64,000 bases of DNA, taken from positions 97,236 to 161,235 of the forward strand of contig NZ_JBKBQG010000004.1 of the NCBI RefSeq assembly GCF_046292825.1, written 5' to 3'. Of this stretch, positions 53,888-62,379 are shown piece by piece. A program made the position numbers and the translations under genes. The notes below the pieces were generated by a model. The model had not been told where the DNA came from. It saw only the letters and a program-made list of their open reading frames with translations, and made no database searches. Source of the stretch: Salinarimonas sp046292825. GTDB lineage: Bacteria > Pseudomonadota > Alphaproteobacteria > Rhizobiales > Beijerinckiaceae. Each line of letters opens with the position of its first letter. Positions within the stretch are counted from its first letter, which is position 1.

Positions 53888-55567
53888 ATGTTCGACGCAG
53901 ACGCCGAATCGGCTTGGCTCGAGGCGATCCAGGAGATCGTCGACGGAGATTTCGGACGGCACGATGTGCGCACGGAAGCGATGCGCCTCCTCGAGCATCC
54001 GGCGGGCGCCGTCGCGGCGATCTCGCTGATCGTGGACGCGAGCGCGGCCGCAAGCGAGGGGATGCGGACGCTCGCGGAGCTCATCGACGACGAGAAGGAG
54101 CTCGAGGACCCGAGAGTCGAGGCGGCGGCGCAGCTGCTCGAGGAGTTCCTGAAGCAGACGCGCCACGTGTCGCGCATGGGCCATTCGGGCGGCGCGGCCG
54201 TGCGCAAGGCGATCGAACGGACGATCGACGACTTCCAGCCGCTCGACGTCGCAGCGCGCATGCGGCTCGCCGGGATCTACGTGGGCGCTGGTCTGCCCGT
54301 GCCCGAGAGCCTCATCCTGCCTCCCGAGATGATCGGCACGCTCGTCCCCGGCAGCCCAGGCGAGGAGGGGCCGCCCGCCGACGCGCTCGCGGCGGTACTC
54401 GCCGAGCTCGACGAGGCCGCTGAGATCGAGCCGTTCGACGCCTATGTGGAGCTGCGCCGGAACATGGCGGCGGCCCCCGACGCGATCATCGCACTCCTCG
54501 CGCAGGCCGCGGGCACGGCCGCATCCCCGGCGGTGGCGCGCTTCGCCGCCTATTTCCTGCTCGAGCGCAATCCGGAGATCCGTCGCGCCGCCGCCGGCGG
54601 CCTTCGCGCCCGGGCCGATGGGCCGGGGCTCGAGCCCGCGCTCGCGGCCGCGCTGACGCGGATGCGCCCGTGGATCAACGACGAGGCGGTGCTCGCGGAT
54701 CTCGCCTCCGCTCTGCGCGTCGGGCGCATCCGCGCCGACGGGCCGCAGGCGGCACCGCCCGCGCGAATCACCCGCGCGCTGGCCTGCCTCCCCGAGCCGA
54801 GCGGAGCGCGCCAATTGATCTACGCGGTGAGGCAGGACGGCGAGCGGCTTCTCCTCTTCGTCGTCGTCGACGACGAGGAGGGCGTGATCGGGACGATGGT
54901 CATGTCGGTCGCGGACGCGGTCGAGGAACGCGCGATCCGCGAGGATCTGAAAGAGACGCTCGGAGCCGTGGAGGTCCCGGCCGCCTTTCTGGAGACGGAG
55001 ATCGGCATGGCGATCGCGAAAGCCATGCCCGAGCGTCCCGATCTCCTCGACATCGCCGAGCTCGTGGGCGCGCGGTTCGAGCCGGTGTCGACCTCGACCG
55101 AGGAGATCCTCGCCCCGATCCTCGCCAGCAAGGCCGCCCGCGGGCGCCCCATCCCCCCGCGTGCCTGGGAGCGCGCCGCCGCGCGCGCGCCGGTCCCTGA
55201 ATGGACCGACGGCGGCGATGCGATACCCGAGGCCGCGTTGCTCGACGATCCGGTGGAGGTGCTGGCGCGCGAAGTGGAACACCGGCTCGAGAGCCGCCGC
55301 GCGATCTGGGCGCGGCGTCTCGCCGCGACCGCGGCGACCCTCGCCGCTTCGGAGGCCCATGCGCGCGACGCCGCCGCATGGATGCCCTTCGCGCTCGATG
55401 CCCGCGCGCTCCTCGAGGGCAAGCCGCTCGACGAGATCCCGCTCATGCGGCACGTCACGGCAGTGACCCTGGCGGGGCAGCTCGTGCTCATGACGAGCAC
55501 GGGTCTCGAGGATTTCGACCCCGACGGCTTGGACCTCGACGACCTCGACGACCTCGACGACGATTGA
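53888..55567 (+). CDS. Large unknown protein with acidic Asp-repeat C-terminus
   Basis: 559 residues, cytosolic (no signal or TM). Mostly helical, with HEAT-like segments in the middle (YFLLERNPEIRRAAAGGLRA, LADLASALRVG). A mixed domain (about 310-380) contains QLIYAVRQDGERLLLFVVVD. The end is DFDPDGLDLDDLDDLDDD, a short acidic repeat. I recognise no family. ATG 53888 follows GGAGGGAGCGAGG, a very good ribosome-binding site. G+C appears slightly lower than in neighbouring genes. Monocistronic or following the HugZ-like gene. Confidence 0.72.
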   Translation: MFDADAESAWLEAIQEIVDGDFGRHDVRTEAMRLLEHPAGAVAAISLIVDASAAASEGMRTLAELIDDEKELEDPRVEAAAQLLEEFLKQTRHVSRMGHSGGAAVRKAIERTIDDFQPLDVAARMRLAGIYVGAGLPVPESLILPPEMIGTLVPGSPGEEGPPADALAAVLAELDEAAEIEPFDAYVELRRNMAAAPDAIIALLAQAAGTAASPAVARFAAYFLLERNPEIRRAAAGGLRARADGPGLEPALAAALTRMRPWINDEAVLADLASALRVGRIRADGPQAAPPARITRALACLPEPSGARQLIYAVRQDGERLLLFVVVDDEEGVIGTMVMSVADAVEERAIREDLKETLGAVEVPAAFLETEIGMAIAKAMPERPDLLDIAELVGARFEPVSTSTEEILAPILASKAARGRPIPPRAWERAAARAPVPEWTDGGDAIPEAALLDDPVEVLAREVEHRLESRRAIWARRLAATAATLAASEAHARDAAAWMPFALDARALLEGKPLDEIPLMRHVTAVTLAGQLVLMTSTGLEDFDPDGLDLDDLDDLDDD

Positions 55568-55723
55568 CCGCGCAAGGCGCGTGCGTCGCGGGCGGATCGG
55601 GCGCATGTCGCGACGGCGGCGGCTATCCTGCCGGCGGGGCGATGCTGTAGATCGGTGGGGCAACCGCTCGCTGTGATTCGCGTGCGCGCGCCGCTATCGA
55701 CAACCTCGAGGGAACCCCAGACG

Positions 55724-56227
55724 ATGACGACGAACCCGAACCGCTCCGCCTGCCGGAGCGCCCTCATCCCCTGCGCGCTCGCCGCGCTCGTCCTCGCCCC
55801 GGCCGCGTTCGGCCCGGCGCCCGCCTCCGCCCAGGACGCGCCGCGCGCGGTGACGACGATCAACGGGCAGCCGGTGCCGGGCCGGATGCTGCCCCTGCAG
55901 GACGTCACCACCATGCTCGACACGATCGACGCGGACGGCAATCGGCTCGTCATCACCCGCGGCATCCGCAAGGCGGGCACCCGGGTCGCCATCCACGTGC
56001 ACGAACATGGCGGCCATACCTGCGTGCTGAGCGGTTCGATCACCGATTTCGTCGAAGGGCATGCGCCGTCGCTCTGGCCGGCAGGCACCTGCTATTACAT
56101 GCCGCCGAACGTCCCGATGTCGGCCGCCAATCTCGGCACCGAGGACGCCGTCCTCGTCGACACCTTCGTCCTCCCGCCCGGCGCGCCGACGATCACGATC
56201 ATCGAGCTGGGCTGGCCGGGGAACTGA
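55724..56227 (+). CDS. Secreted cupin domain protein
   Basis: 167 residues. A signal peptide (about 1-40, CALAALVLAPAAFG, cleavage near ASAQD) precedes a single cupin barrel with the metal-binding pattern VAIHVHEHGGHTCVLSGSI; three His are grouped and a fourth is expected later. The function is not assignable; periplasmic metal-cupins vary widely. The start is at ATG 55724. It is convergent with the porin gene, with a terminator between them. Confidence 0.82.
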   Translation: MTTNPNRSACRSALIPCALAALVLAPAAFGPAPASAQDAPRAVTTINGQPVPGRMLPLQDVTTMLDTIDADGNRLVITRGIRKAGTRVAIHVHEHGGHTCVLSGSITDFVEGHAPSLWPAGTCYYMPPNVPMSAANLGTEDAVLVDTFVLPPGAPTITIIELGWPGN

Positions 56228-56350
56228 ACCTCGGGAGCCGAACGCGGGGATCCGCATGAGCGGCGGGACCGGAGCCGAAGGCCGGTCTCGCCGCCTCTAT
56301 TCTGGGAAACGAACGTGCGTGGAATCGCGCTGTGCCGAGTCCCAAAACGA

Positions 56351-56378
56351 AGAAGCCCCGGCTCGCGCCGGGGCTTCT
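56351..56378 (-). terminator. Rho-independent terminator of the porin gene
   Basis: A 12-bp stem, AGAAGCCCCGGC with GCCGGGGCTTCT, and a 4-nt loop. Read on the minus strand it is followed by TCGTTTTGGG, so it ends the porin transcript. Confidence 0.85.
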
Positions 56379-56402
56379 CGCATTCGGATCGGGTTGAGCC
56401 GA

Positions 56403-57605
56403 TCAGAAGTCGCGCTGGACGCGGATGGTGGCGCCCCAGCGGTTGTCGTTGCGGCGGAAGTCCACCGGATCGGTCACGAGGCGCGAACGACGGCCCTCGG
56501 TGTAGGTGACCTCACCCGAGAAGGTCAGGCCGGCGACCGGACGCCAGTTGAGGCGCTTGCCGATCTGCCAGAGGGTGGTGTCGCGAGCGACGCCGGCGGC
56601 CACGCCGGTCGGGACGTCGATCTGACCCCACGAGCCCTGGAGGTCCGACCAGATCGCCGGGGTCCAGAAGTGGCGGATGGCCGCCGACAGGAGCCACGAC
56701 TTCGTGGTGCGGAGCGTGCCGCCGACGACGTAGGCGTCCGAGAAGGCCGGGATCGTCACGCGACGGAAGTCGCGAGCGCCACCGACGTAGGTGTAGCCCA
56801 GCGCGCCGTCCGCGTACACGCCCTGCAGCCAGATGGCGCTGCCGGGAGCGAGCATCGGCAGGTTGACGGTCACGCCCGCACCGACGGCCCAGCCGGTCTT
56901 GTCGCCGATGCCGGCGGCGTTGACGAGCGGGGAGACGCGGACCTGGTGCAGCGCACCCATGATCTGAGCGGAGCCCCACGCCTGAGCGACGTTGAGGTTG
57001 GCGACGAGATCGGGGAGGTTACGACCGCCGTAGAGGCCGACGGGCGTCGAGCGGCGCGGGTTTTCCACCGAGACCGTCGCCGAGAAGCCGCCACCGAACG
57101 TCGCGGTGTAGGCGAACAGCTCGGTCGTCTCGTCGGTCTGGAGACCGCCGCGCATCAGGTTGCCGCCCCAGAAGTCGAAGAACGACGTGATGCGACCGGC
57201 CGTCAGACCAGCGAACTGGATGAAGCCCTGATCGAGGACCGTCGTGCCGGCCGGGCGGTCGGCGTTCAGGCGAACGAAGGAGCGCAGCGTGCCGAACTCG
57301 GTCGCGGTGCGGGCGTCGAAGAACACCTGGCCGCGAGCGAAGAACGTGAAGTCGTCCTGAGCGCGGACCGGAACGACGGTCGACGCGCGACGCTCGTCGA
57401 AGCGAGCCTCGACGCGGACGTAGCCGCCGACGCGCAGGCACGTCTCGGTGCCGGGGATGAAGAAGAACCCGGTGCCCTGAGCCGGGCAGACGCGGACGTA
57501 GTCGACCGGAGCCGCAGCGCGGACCGGAAGATCGGCAGCCTGAGCCCCGGCGACCGCGACGAGACCGGCGGCAGACCCGAGGAGAAGGCTCTTGGCGAGC
57601 TTCAT
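56403..57605 (-). CDS. Porin (Porin_2 family, Omp2b/RopB-like)
   Basis: 400 residues. Signal peptide MKLAKSLLLGSAAGLVAVAG with cleavage near AQA-ADLP, then the conserved opening VCPAQGTGFFFIPGTETCLRVGG, which contains the pair of Cys typical of alphaproteobacterial Porin_2 proteins. Alternating beta strands run to a C-terminal aromatic residue (VQRDF), the outer-membrane insertion signal. It forms general diffusion pores. GGAGG precedes ATG 57605. Lower G+C and clean codon choice suggest high expression. It is probably a major outer-membrane protein. Confidence 0.94.
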   Translation of the reverse strand: MKLAKSLLLGSAAGLVAVAGAQAADLPVRAAAPVDYVRVCPAQGTGFFFIPGTETCLRVGGYVRVEARFDERRASTVVPVRAQDDFTFFARGQVFFDARTATEFGTLRSFVRLNADRPAGTTVLDQGFIQFAGLTAGRITSFFDFWGGNLMRGGLQTDETTELFAYTATFGGGFSATVSVENPRRSTPVGLYGGRNLPDLVANLNVAQAWGSAQIMGALHQVRVSPLVNAAGIGDKTGWAVGAGVTVNLPMLAPGSAIWLQGVYADGALGYTYVGGARDFRRVTIPAFSDAYVVGGTLRTTKSWLLSAAIRHFWTPAIWSDLQGSWGQIDVPTGVAAGVARDTTLWQIGKRLNWRPVAGLTFSGEVTYTEGRRSRLVTDPVDFRRNDNRWGATIRVQRDF

Positions 57606-58236
57606 TGATGACCTCCAAAGTTTCGAGACCCTGGGGGGTCGGGTCGTTGCCCGCGATTCCCGACGGAACCTGCGCGCTGCCCCTTTTCCCCTGGTTGTCG
57701 CCTCCGCACCGCTCGGGTGTCGAAAACGAACCGCGACCGAGGACCCCCCGTCGCGAGGACAGGTTTGCCGTGGGTATTCCGCCCAATCAAGCAAGATTCC
57801 GCCACAAAGCCCCCCGGCGGGGCTGTTCGGAGATCGGTGTTGCACAAGGGCAACGTCCGATGCCGCCTCCGGGCCGATTCGAAGGCCTCCGTGGGGAAAA
57901 GTGTCAACGCTTCCTTAACCGTGACCGCAAATCGCGGCGACCTTCTGCAGACTGTGTCGACCGTGCCGTGGCGGTTCTCGACACGAATCGCGAAGTCTCC
58001 GCGCTCGCCTCGAGCGGGCGAAACCAGGCGGCGGCAAAGGCGGAGCCGTTGCCGGATGGCGCGCGGCCCTTTCCCGGCCATGATTCGCTCGGCTGCGCGC
58101 CAGAGAGCCGACCGAAATCCTTGCTCTGACCGGTTCTCTGGTTGGTCGAATTCGTCGCAAGTGGCTCGGCTCCTGCGCTCCAGCGTGCGACGTTGCGGTT
58201 TTGCGTGAAAAAGTCCGTAATCAAATCTTCGAGGAC
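57606..58236. other. Long divergent regulatory region between porin and mucR
   Basis: The whole intergenic stretch is about 780 bp (57606-58385) with no credible gene on either strand. It holds a CtrA-like box (57904-57920), a TTGACA on the minus strand (57902-57907) that might be the porin -35, and a candidate mucR promoter (58237-58265). The length suggests a long porin leader and several regulatory inputs. Confidence 0.55.
57904..57920 (+). promoter_or_regulatory. CtrA-like box (TCAA-N7-TTAACC)
   Basis: TCAACGCTTCCTTAACC is almost identical to 1535-1551 and similar to 62177-62193. It lies between the divergent porin and mucR genes and overlaps a possible porin -35. Binding by CtrA is inferred only from resemblance to TTAA-N7-TTAAC. 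Confidence 0.4.
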
Positions 58237-58265
58237 TTGCGGGCGGACGCGTTTTCACGTAGCTA
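58237..58265 (+). promoter_or_regulatory. Candidate mucR promoter
   Basis: -35-like TTGCGG (58237-58242), 17-nt spacer, -10-like TAGCTA (58260-58265). It would give a leader of about 115 nt before mucR. Chosen by eye. Confidence 0.4.
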
Positions 58266-58385
58266 AGGCATCAGTCGTCAGAAACGACGCCGCGAATGAG
58301 CCAGCGAACGTCTCCAGCCGTAGACGGCGTGCGCGAGGTCGTGTGCGGCAAACCATCCCTGTTCACGAAAGCCAGGAACGGCTCT

Positions 58386-58853
58386 ATGAGCGACAACACT
58401 CAAGCCAACAACTACATCGAGCTCGCGGCGGAGATCGTCTCGGCTTACGTCAGCAACAATTCGCTGCCGACGTCCGAACTGCCCGGCCTGATCGACGCCG
58501 TTCACGCCTCGCTCGTGAAGGTCGCCACGGGCGCCACCGAGCAGCCCGTCGAGGCGCCGGTCCCGGCGGTGCCGATCAAGAAGTCGATCACGCCGGACTA
58601 CATCATCTGCTTGGAGGACGGGAAGAAGTTCAAGTCCCTCAAGCGTCACCTGCGCACGAAGTACGACATGACGCCGGACCAGTACCGCGCGAAGTGGGGC
58701 CTGCCGCCGGATTACCCGATGGTCGCGCCGAACTACGCGAGCGCCCGCTCCGAGCTCGCCAAGGCGATGGGCCTGGGCGCCCAGCGTCGCAAGGCCGAGC
58801 CGGAGGCCGCCGCCGCCGCGCCCCGCGGGCGTCGCGGCAAGAAGGTCGCCTGA
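58386..58853 (+). CDS. mucR: MucR/Ros family transcriptional regulator
   Basis: 155 residues. The N-terminal oligomerisation part NYIELAAEIVSAYVSNNSLP and the DNA-binding part ITPDYIICLEDGKKFKSLKR, then HLRTKYDMTPDQYRAKWGLP, are diagnostic. In classical Ros the zinc ligands are Cys-Cys-His-His; here the second is Asp (CLED) and the last His is missing (HLRTKY), as in some zinc-independent MucR relatives. A global regulator of envelope, motility and cell-cycle genes in Rhizobiales. ATG 58386 is chosen; a longer frame to 58296 is possible but lacks family match. Confidence 0.92.
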   Translation: MSDNTQANNYIELAAEIVSAYVSNNSLPTSELPGLIDAVHASLVKVATGATEQPVEAPVPAVPIKKSITPDYIICLEDGKKFKSLKRHLRTKYDMTPDQYRAKWGLPPDYPMVAPNYASARSELAKAMGLGAQRRKAEPEAAAAAPRGRRGKKVA

Positions 58854-58900
58854 TCGCCGCGAGCGATCGGGCGCGGCGGGTCGAGACCGCCCTGCGAATC

Positions 58901-58937
58901 GAAACGGGCCGTCGACATCGCGTCGACGGCCCGTTTC
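58901..58937. terminator. Strong inverted repeat between mucR and the L,D-transpeptidase
   Basis: A perfect 16-bp stem, GAAACGGGCCGTCGAC with GTCGACGGCCCGTTTC, and a 5-nt loop lie between two convergent genes. It lacks a T-run on either strand, so termination may be weak or factor-assisted. Confidence 0.7.
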
Positions 58938-58975
58938 GCATGTCCGCCCGCCGCGTCTCGCGCGGGGGCGGGCGA

Positions 58976-59554
58976 TCAATCCCGCACGATCACGCGCGCA
59001 CCGACGCGCACCCGCTCGTAGAGGTCCATCACGTCGTCGTTCGTCATCCGGATGCAGCCCGAGGAGACCGCGTCGCCGATCGTGTGCGGCTCGTTCGAGC
59101 CGTGGATCCGATAGAGCGTGTTCCCGATATAGAGCGCGCGCGCGCCGAGCGGATTGTCGGGGCCGCCCGCCATGAAGACCGGCAGCTCCGGCTGACGCCG
59201 CCGCATCGCCGCCGGCGGACGCCAATCCGGCCATTCCGCCTTGCGGGTGATCGTGTGGCTGCCGCGCCAGCCGAAGCCGGGGCGCCCCACGCCCACGCCG
59301 TAGCGCATCGCCCGGCCGTCGCCGAGCACGAGATAGAGCCGCCGCTCGGTATGGCTCACCACGATCGTGCCGGGCGCGTAATTCCCGGGAAAGTCGACGA
59401 TCTGCCGCGGGATCGGCGAGCCTTGGAACACGCCGCCGGACCGGAAGCCCTGATCGAGGATCGCGGGGTTGATCCAATCCGCCCTGGCACCCGGCAGGGA
59501 GCCGACGAGAAGCGCGAGCCCGAACGCGAGCACGCCTGTGATGGTCCTGAACAT
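58976..59554 (-). CDS. L,D-transpeptidase (YkuD domain)
   Basis: 192 residues with a signal peptide (MFRTITGVLAFGLALLVG, cleavage near ARADW). The YkuD domain (about 60-190) begins PGTIVVSHTERRLYLVLGDG and has the active-site His and Cys in YRIHGSNEPHTIG and SSGCIRM. It crosslinks peptidoglycan 3-3 or attaches proteins to it, important for polar growth in Hyphomicrobiales. ATG 59554 follows GGGAGTTCCC; an upstream in-frame start at 59578 is less likely. Confidence 0.93.
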   Translation of the reverse strand: MFRTITGVLAFGLALLVGSLPGARADWINPAILDQGFRSGGVFQGSPIPRQIVDFPGNYAPGTIVVSHTERRLYLVLGDGRAMRYGVGVGRPGFGWRGSHTITRKAEWPDWRPPAAMRRRQPELPVFMAGGPDNPLGARALYIGNTLYRIHGSNEPHTIGDAVSSGCIRMTNDDVMDLYERVRVGARVIVRD

Positions 59555-59775
59555 GGGAACTCCCGTCATCCGGCGCATCGTGTCGCGCTAGGCGACCGCG
59601 CCATTCTCACCCAATGCCACGATGCGACCATAATCAGAATTCCGTGAACAGGCTTTTACGCGCGGGCGCTCGCGGCCGAGCGGCCGAGCGGACGAGCGGA
59701 CGAATGCTCGCGAACGCCGGCGGGCGTGCGGGCTCCGCGAATCGCGCTGCGGGCACCGCCCGTATGGCGCGCACG

Positions 59776-59803
59776 AAAAAGCCCCGGCCTGAGCCGGGGC
59801 TTT
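59776..59803 (-). terminator. Rho-independent terminator of the 59862 gene
   Basis: An 11-bp stem, AAAGCCCCGGC with GCCGGGGCTTT, and a CTGA loop. On the minus strand it is followed by TTTTTCG, so it ends the gene at 59862-60368. Confidence 0.88.
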
Positions 59804-59861
59804 CCATTGCGTGTCGTCCGCGTTCCCGATCGCGGAATTGCCCGCGATCGGCGTCACGCGA

Positions 59862-60368
59862 TCACTGACGCGGCAGCGTCTGCTGGCCGCCGGGCTGCAC
59901 CTCGTCCTCTTCGAGGATGAGGCGGCGGCGCTCGATGACCTCTTCGGCCGTCTGCGGCTCGGCGGCGACGCCGGGCTGGGTCCCGCCGATCGCGCCGGTG
60001 GCCGGCACGTCGATCGGATCGCCCTCGCGGCCGATCAGCTCGCCTTCGGTCAGCGGGAACTCGTCGTCCTCGGCCGTGATGCGCTGACGCTCGACGGCGC
60101 CGATCGCGCTGTCGGGCTCGGCCGGCGCGCCGCCGGGAACGAGCGTGGTGCCGGGCGCGGTCGTCGAACCGGTGACCTCGCCGCCCTGGCGGCGGCGCAG
60201 CAGGGTGTCGTCCACCTCGCCGCGCTCGGCCTCGAGCGCACGACGCTCCTGCACGCCGATGGCGCTCTCAGGGGCGACGGGCACCTGCGACTGCGGGGTG
60301 AGCTGCGCATAGGCCGGGGCGCCCATGATCAGGAGGGCGGCGGTGGCGGTAACGATGCGATTCATCAT
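59862..60368 (-). CDS. Secreted protein with three acidic Glu-Arg repeats, unknown function
   Basis: 168 residues. Signal peptide MMNRIVTATAALLIMGAPAYA then QLTPQ. The mature chain contains three related units: PESAIGVQERRALEAERGE, PDSAIGAVERQRITAEDDEF and AEEVIERRRLILEEDEVQ, separated by Gly/Thr/Pro-rich linkers. It is probably disordered or extended in the periplasm. GGAG lies before ATG 60368. No family recognised. It has its own terminator, so it is a single-gene transcript. Confidence 0.75.
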   Translation of the reverse strand: MMNRIVTATAALLIMGAPAYAQLTPQSQVPVAPESAIGVQERRALEAERGEVDDTLLRRRQGGEVTGSTTAPGTTLVPGGAPAEPDSAIGAVERQRITAEDDEFPLTEGELIGREGDPIDVPATGAIGGTQPGVAAEPQTAEEVIERRRLILEEDEVQPGGQQTLPRQ

Positions 60369-60669
60369 GTATTCTCCAGTACTTGCATTGGGGGCGACGG
60401 GCCTGGGCCCGCCGCGTCGCTCGGGGGGTGGAACGAGGTGCGCCCATCGCGGTTCCCGCCCGATCGCCACTGGAGGCCGTACCGAACGCCGCACTCCAGG
60501 GGCGTGGCCGCCCATCCTCGCGCGATCGTGAGCGGCCCGTGATCGCCCTTCGGCGCGCGAAAATCGCCGATCCGGGATGGCGGCGCCGGGCATCGCCCTG
60601 TACAAGGGCGGCAGAGGGAGGGCCGCGCCCGTCCTCGAGGGCGGATGCAGGGGCGAGGACACGATTCAG
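60369..60669. other. Divergent intergenic region upstream of ruvB
   Basis: 301 bp. Presumably holds promoters for the secreted repeat protein (-) and the ruvB-tol operon (+). An in-frame ATG at 60577 exists but its translation does not match RuvB. I see no operator or small gene. Confidence 0.4.
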
Positions 60670-61713
60670 TTGAGCGACAAGAGCCGTCTCGTCTCACCGG
60701 TGAAGCGCGAGGACGATCTCGACGTCTCGCTGCGCCCCCTCTCGCTCGCCGATTTCACCGGCCAACGGGCCGCGCGCGCCAATCTGACGGTGTTCATCGA
60801 GGCGGCGAAGGCGCGCGCGGACGCGCTCGACCACGTGCTCTTCGTCGGCCCCCCGGGGCTGGGCAAGACGACGCTCGCCCAGATCATCGCCCGCGAGCTC
60901 GGCGTCAATTTCCGCTCGACGTCGGGCCCCGTGATCGCCAAGGCGGGCGATCTCGCCGCGCAGCTGACCAATCTCGAAGAGCGCGACGTGCTCTTCATCG
61001 ACGAGATCCACCGCCTCAACCCCGCGGTCGAGGAGATCCTCTATCCGGCGATGGAGGATTTCCAGCTCGATCTCATCATCGGCGAGGGGCCGGCCGCGCG
61101 CTCGGTCAAGATCGAGCTGCCGAAGTTCACGCTGGTCGGCGCCACCACCCGCGCGGGCCTCCTCACGACGCCGCTGCGCGACCGATTCGGCATCCCCGTG
61201 CGGCTCGAATTCTACGAGGTCGACGAGCTCGAGGCGATCGTGCGCCGCGGCGCGCGCGTGCTCGGGCTCGGCATGTCGGAGGAGGGCGCCAACGAGATCG
61301 CCAAGCGCGCCCGCGGCACGCCGCGCATCGCCGGGCGCCTCCTGCGCCGCGTGCGCGATTTCGCCGTCGTCGAGGGCGCGCAGACGGTGTCGCGCGCCCT
61401 CGCCGACCGCGCGCTCTCCCTCCTCGACGTCGACCCGATCGGCCTCGACGTGATGGACCGGCGTTACCTCACCATGGTCGCGACCAATTTCGGCGGCGGC
61501 CCCATCGGCATCGAGACCATCGCCGCCGCCCTCTCCGAGCCGCGCGACGCGATCGAAGAGATCATCGAGCCCTATCTCATCCAGAAGGGCTTCGTGCAGC
61601 GCACCCCGCGCGGCCGCCTCCTCACCCCCCACGCCTTCCGCCATCTCGGCATGCCCGAGCCGACGCGGGATGCGGGCACGACGCAATTCGGGTTGTTCTC
61701 GGGGGAGGCATGA
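60670..61713 (+). CDS. ruvB: Holliday junction branch migration helicase RuvB
   Basis: 347 residues, typical of RuvB. After SDKSRLVSPVKRE come the AAA+ Walker A VGPPGLGKTTLAQ, Walker B LFIDEIHRLN, sensor 1 VGATTRAGLLTTPLRDRFG and the Arg finger region, then the C-terminal winged-helix DNA-binding domain. ATP-driven motor for RuvAB branch migration. The start is TTG 60670, matching the family N-terminus. ruvC and ruvA, usually just upstream, are absent here. The stop overlaps ybgC as ATGA. Confidence 0.95.
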   Translation: MSDKSRLVSPVKREDDLDVSLRPLSLADFTGQRAARANLTVFIEAAKARADALDHVLFVGPPGLGKTTLAQIIARELGVNFRSTSGPVIAKAGDLAAQLTNLEERDVLFIDEIHRLNPAVEEILYPAMEDFQLDLIIGEGPAARSVKIELPKFTLVGATTRAGLLTTPLRDRFGIPVRLEFYEVDELEAIVRRGARVLGLGMSEEGANEIAKRARGTPRIAGRLLRRVRDFAVVEGAQTVSRALADRALSLLDVDPIGLDVMDRRYLTMVATNFGGGPIGIETIAAALSEPRDAIEEIIEPYLIQKGFVQRTPRGRLLTPHAFRHLGMPEPTRDAGTTQFGLFSGEA

Positions 61714-62168
61714 GCGAGACGAGCTCCCCGCCGCTCGCCGGCAGCCTCGACGCGGACGGCGTCCACCGCCTGACCTTGCGCGTCTATTACGAGGACACGG
61801 ATTTTTCCGGCGTCGTCTACCACGCCGGATACTTGCGCTTCTTCGAGCGCGGGCGCACCGACAAGCTGCGCTGCGCGGGCGTCGACCAGTCCGTCCTGCA
61901 TGCGGGCGGCGCGGGCACGGCTTTCGCGGTGCGGCGGATGACGGTCGATTGGCTGCGCGCGGCGCGGATGGACGACATCCTCACGGTCGAGACGCGGACG
62001 CTGGACGTGCGCGGCGCGACCATCACGATGGCGCAGCGCATCCTGCGCGGCGAGGAGGTGCTGACGACCGCCGACGTCCTCGTCGCCGCGCTCCGGGAGG
62101 GGCGCCCGGCGCGCATCCCGGCCGAGCTGCGGGAGGTTCTGGAGGGCCGCGGCACCGCGTCGCGTTGA
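61710..62168 (+). CDS. ybgC: Acyl-CoA thioesterase YbgC (Tol-Pal associated)
   Basis: 152-residue hot-dog fold enzyme. The catalytic segment is LRVYYEDTDFSGVVYHAGYLRFFE, containing the Asp of the 4HBT family. It is the gene conserved at the head of tol-pal operons and hydrolyses short acyl-CoA or acyl-ACP. ATG 61710 overlaps the ruvB stop. A 211-bp gap with a CtrA-like box separates it from tolQ. Confidence 0.95.
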   Translation: MSETSSPPLAGSLDADGVHRLTLRVYYEDTDFSGVVYHAGYLRFFERGRTDKLRCAGVDQSVLHAGGAGTAFAVRRMTVDWLRAARMDDILTVETRTLDVRGATITMAQRILRGEEVLTTADVLVAALREGRPARIPAELREVLEGRGTASR

Positions 62169-62176
62169 GGCCGCCC

Positions 62177-62193
62177 GCAAGCCTTCCTTAACC
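62177..62193 (+). promoter_or_regulatory. CtrA-like box upstream of tolQ (GCAA-N7-TTAACC)
   Basis: GCAAGCCTTCCTTAACC followed by ATG resembles 1535-1551 and 57904-57920. It is about 190 bp before the tolQ start, in the only sizeable gap of the tol cluster, so a separate, cell-cycle-linked promoter for tolQRA is plausible. Inferred from motif only. Confidence 0.4.
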
Positions 62194-62379
62194 ATGATCG
62201 TTGCTGAATCGCAACGGTCCTCCGACGCCGCTCGGGGGCCGGCGAAAACTCATATTTTCGACATGTTGCGGCGCGAACCACGCTCGTGACGCAGGCTCGG
62301 GCTCGTCGTGATCCCCCGGCCTGCGACCCGCCGACGAGCGCGATCGCGGCGCGAGCCCACACCGAGGACGACAGCGACG

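Noticed and set aside
57592..58258. Several short frames in the porin-mucR intergenic region
   Set aside because: No ribosome-binding sites, no hydrophobic or conserved pattern, overlapping frames on both strands.
60577..60669. Upstream ATG start for ruvB
   Set aside because: The added residues do not match RuvB, while TTG 60670 yields the family N-terminus.
62199..62216. CGTTGC-TGAATC-GCAACG hairpin after ybgC as a terminator
   Set aside because: Only 6 bp and no T-run; tolQRA downstream probably belongs to the same cluster.
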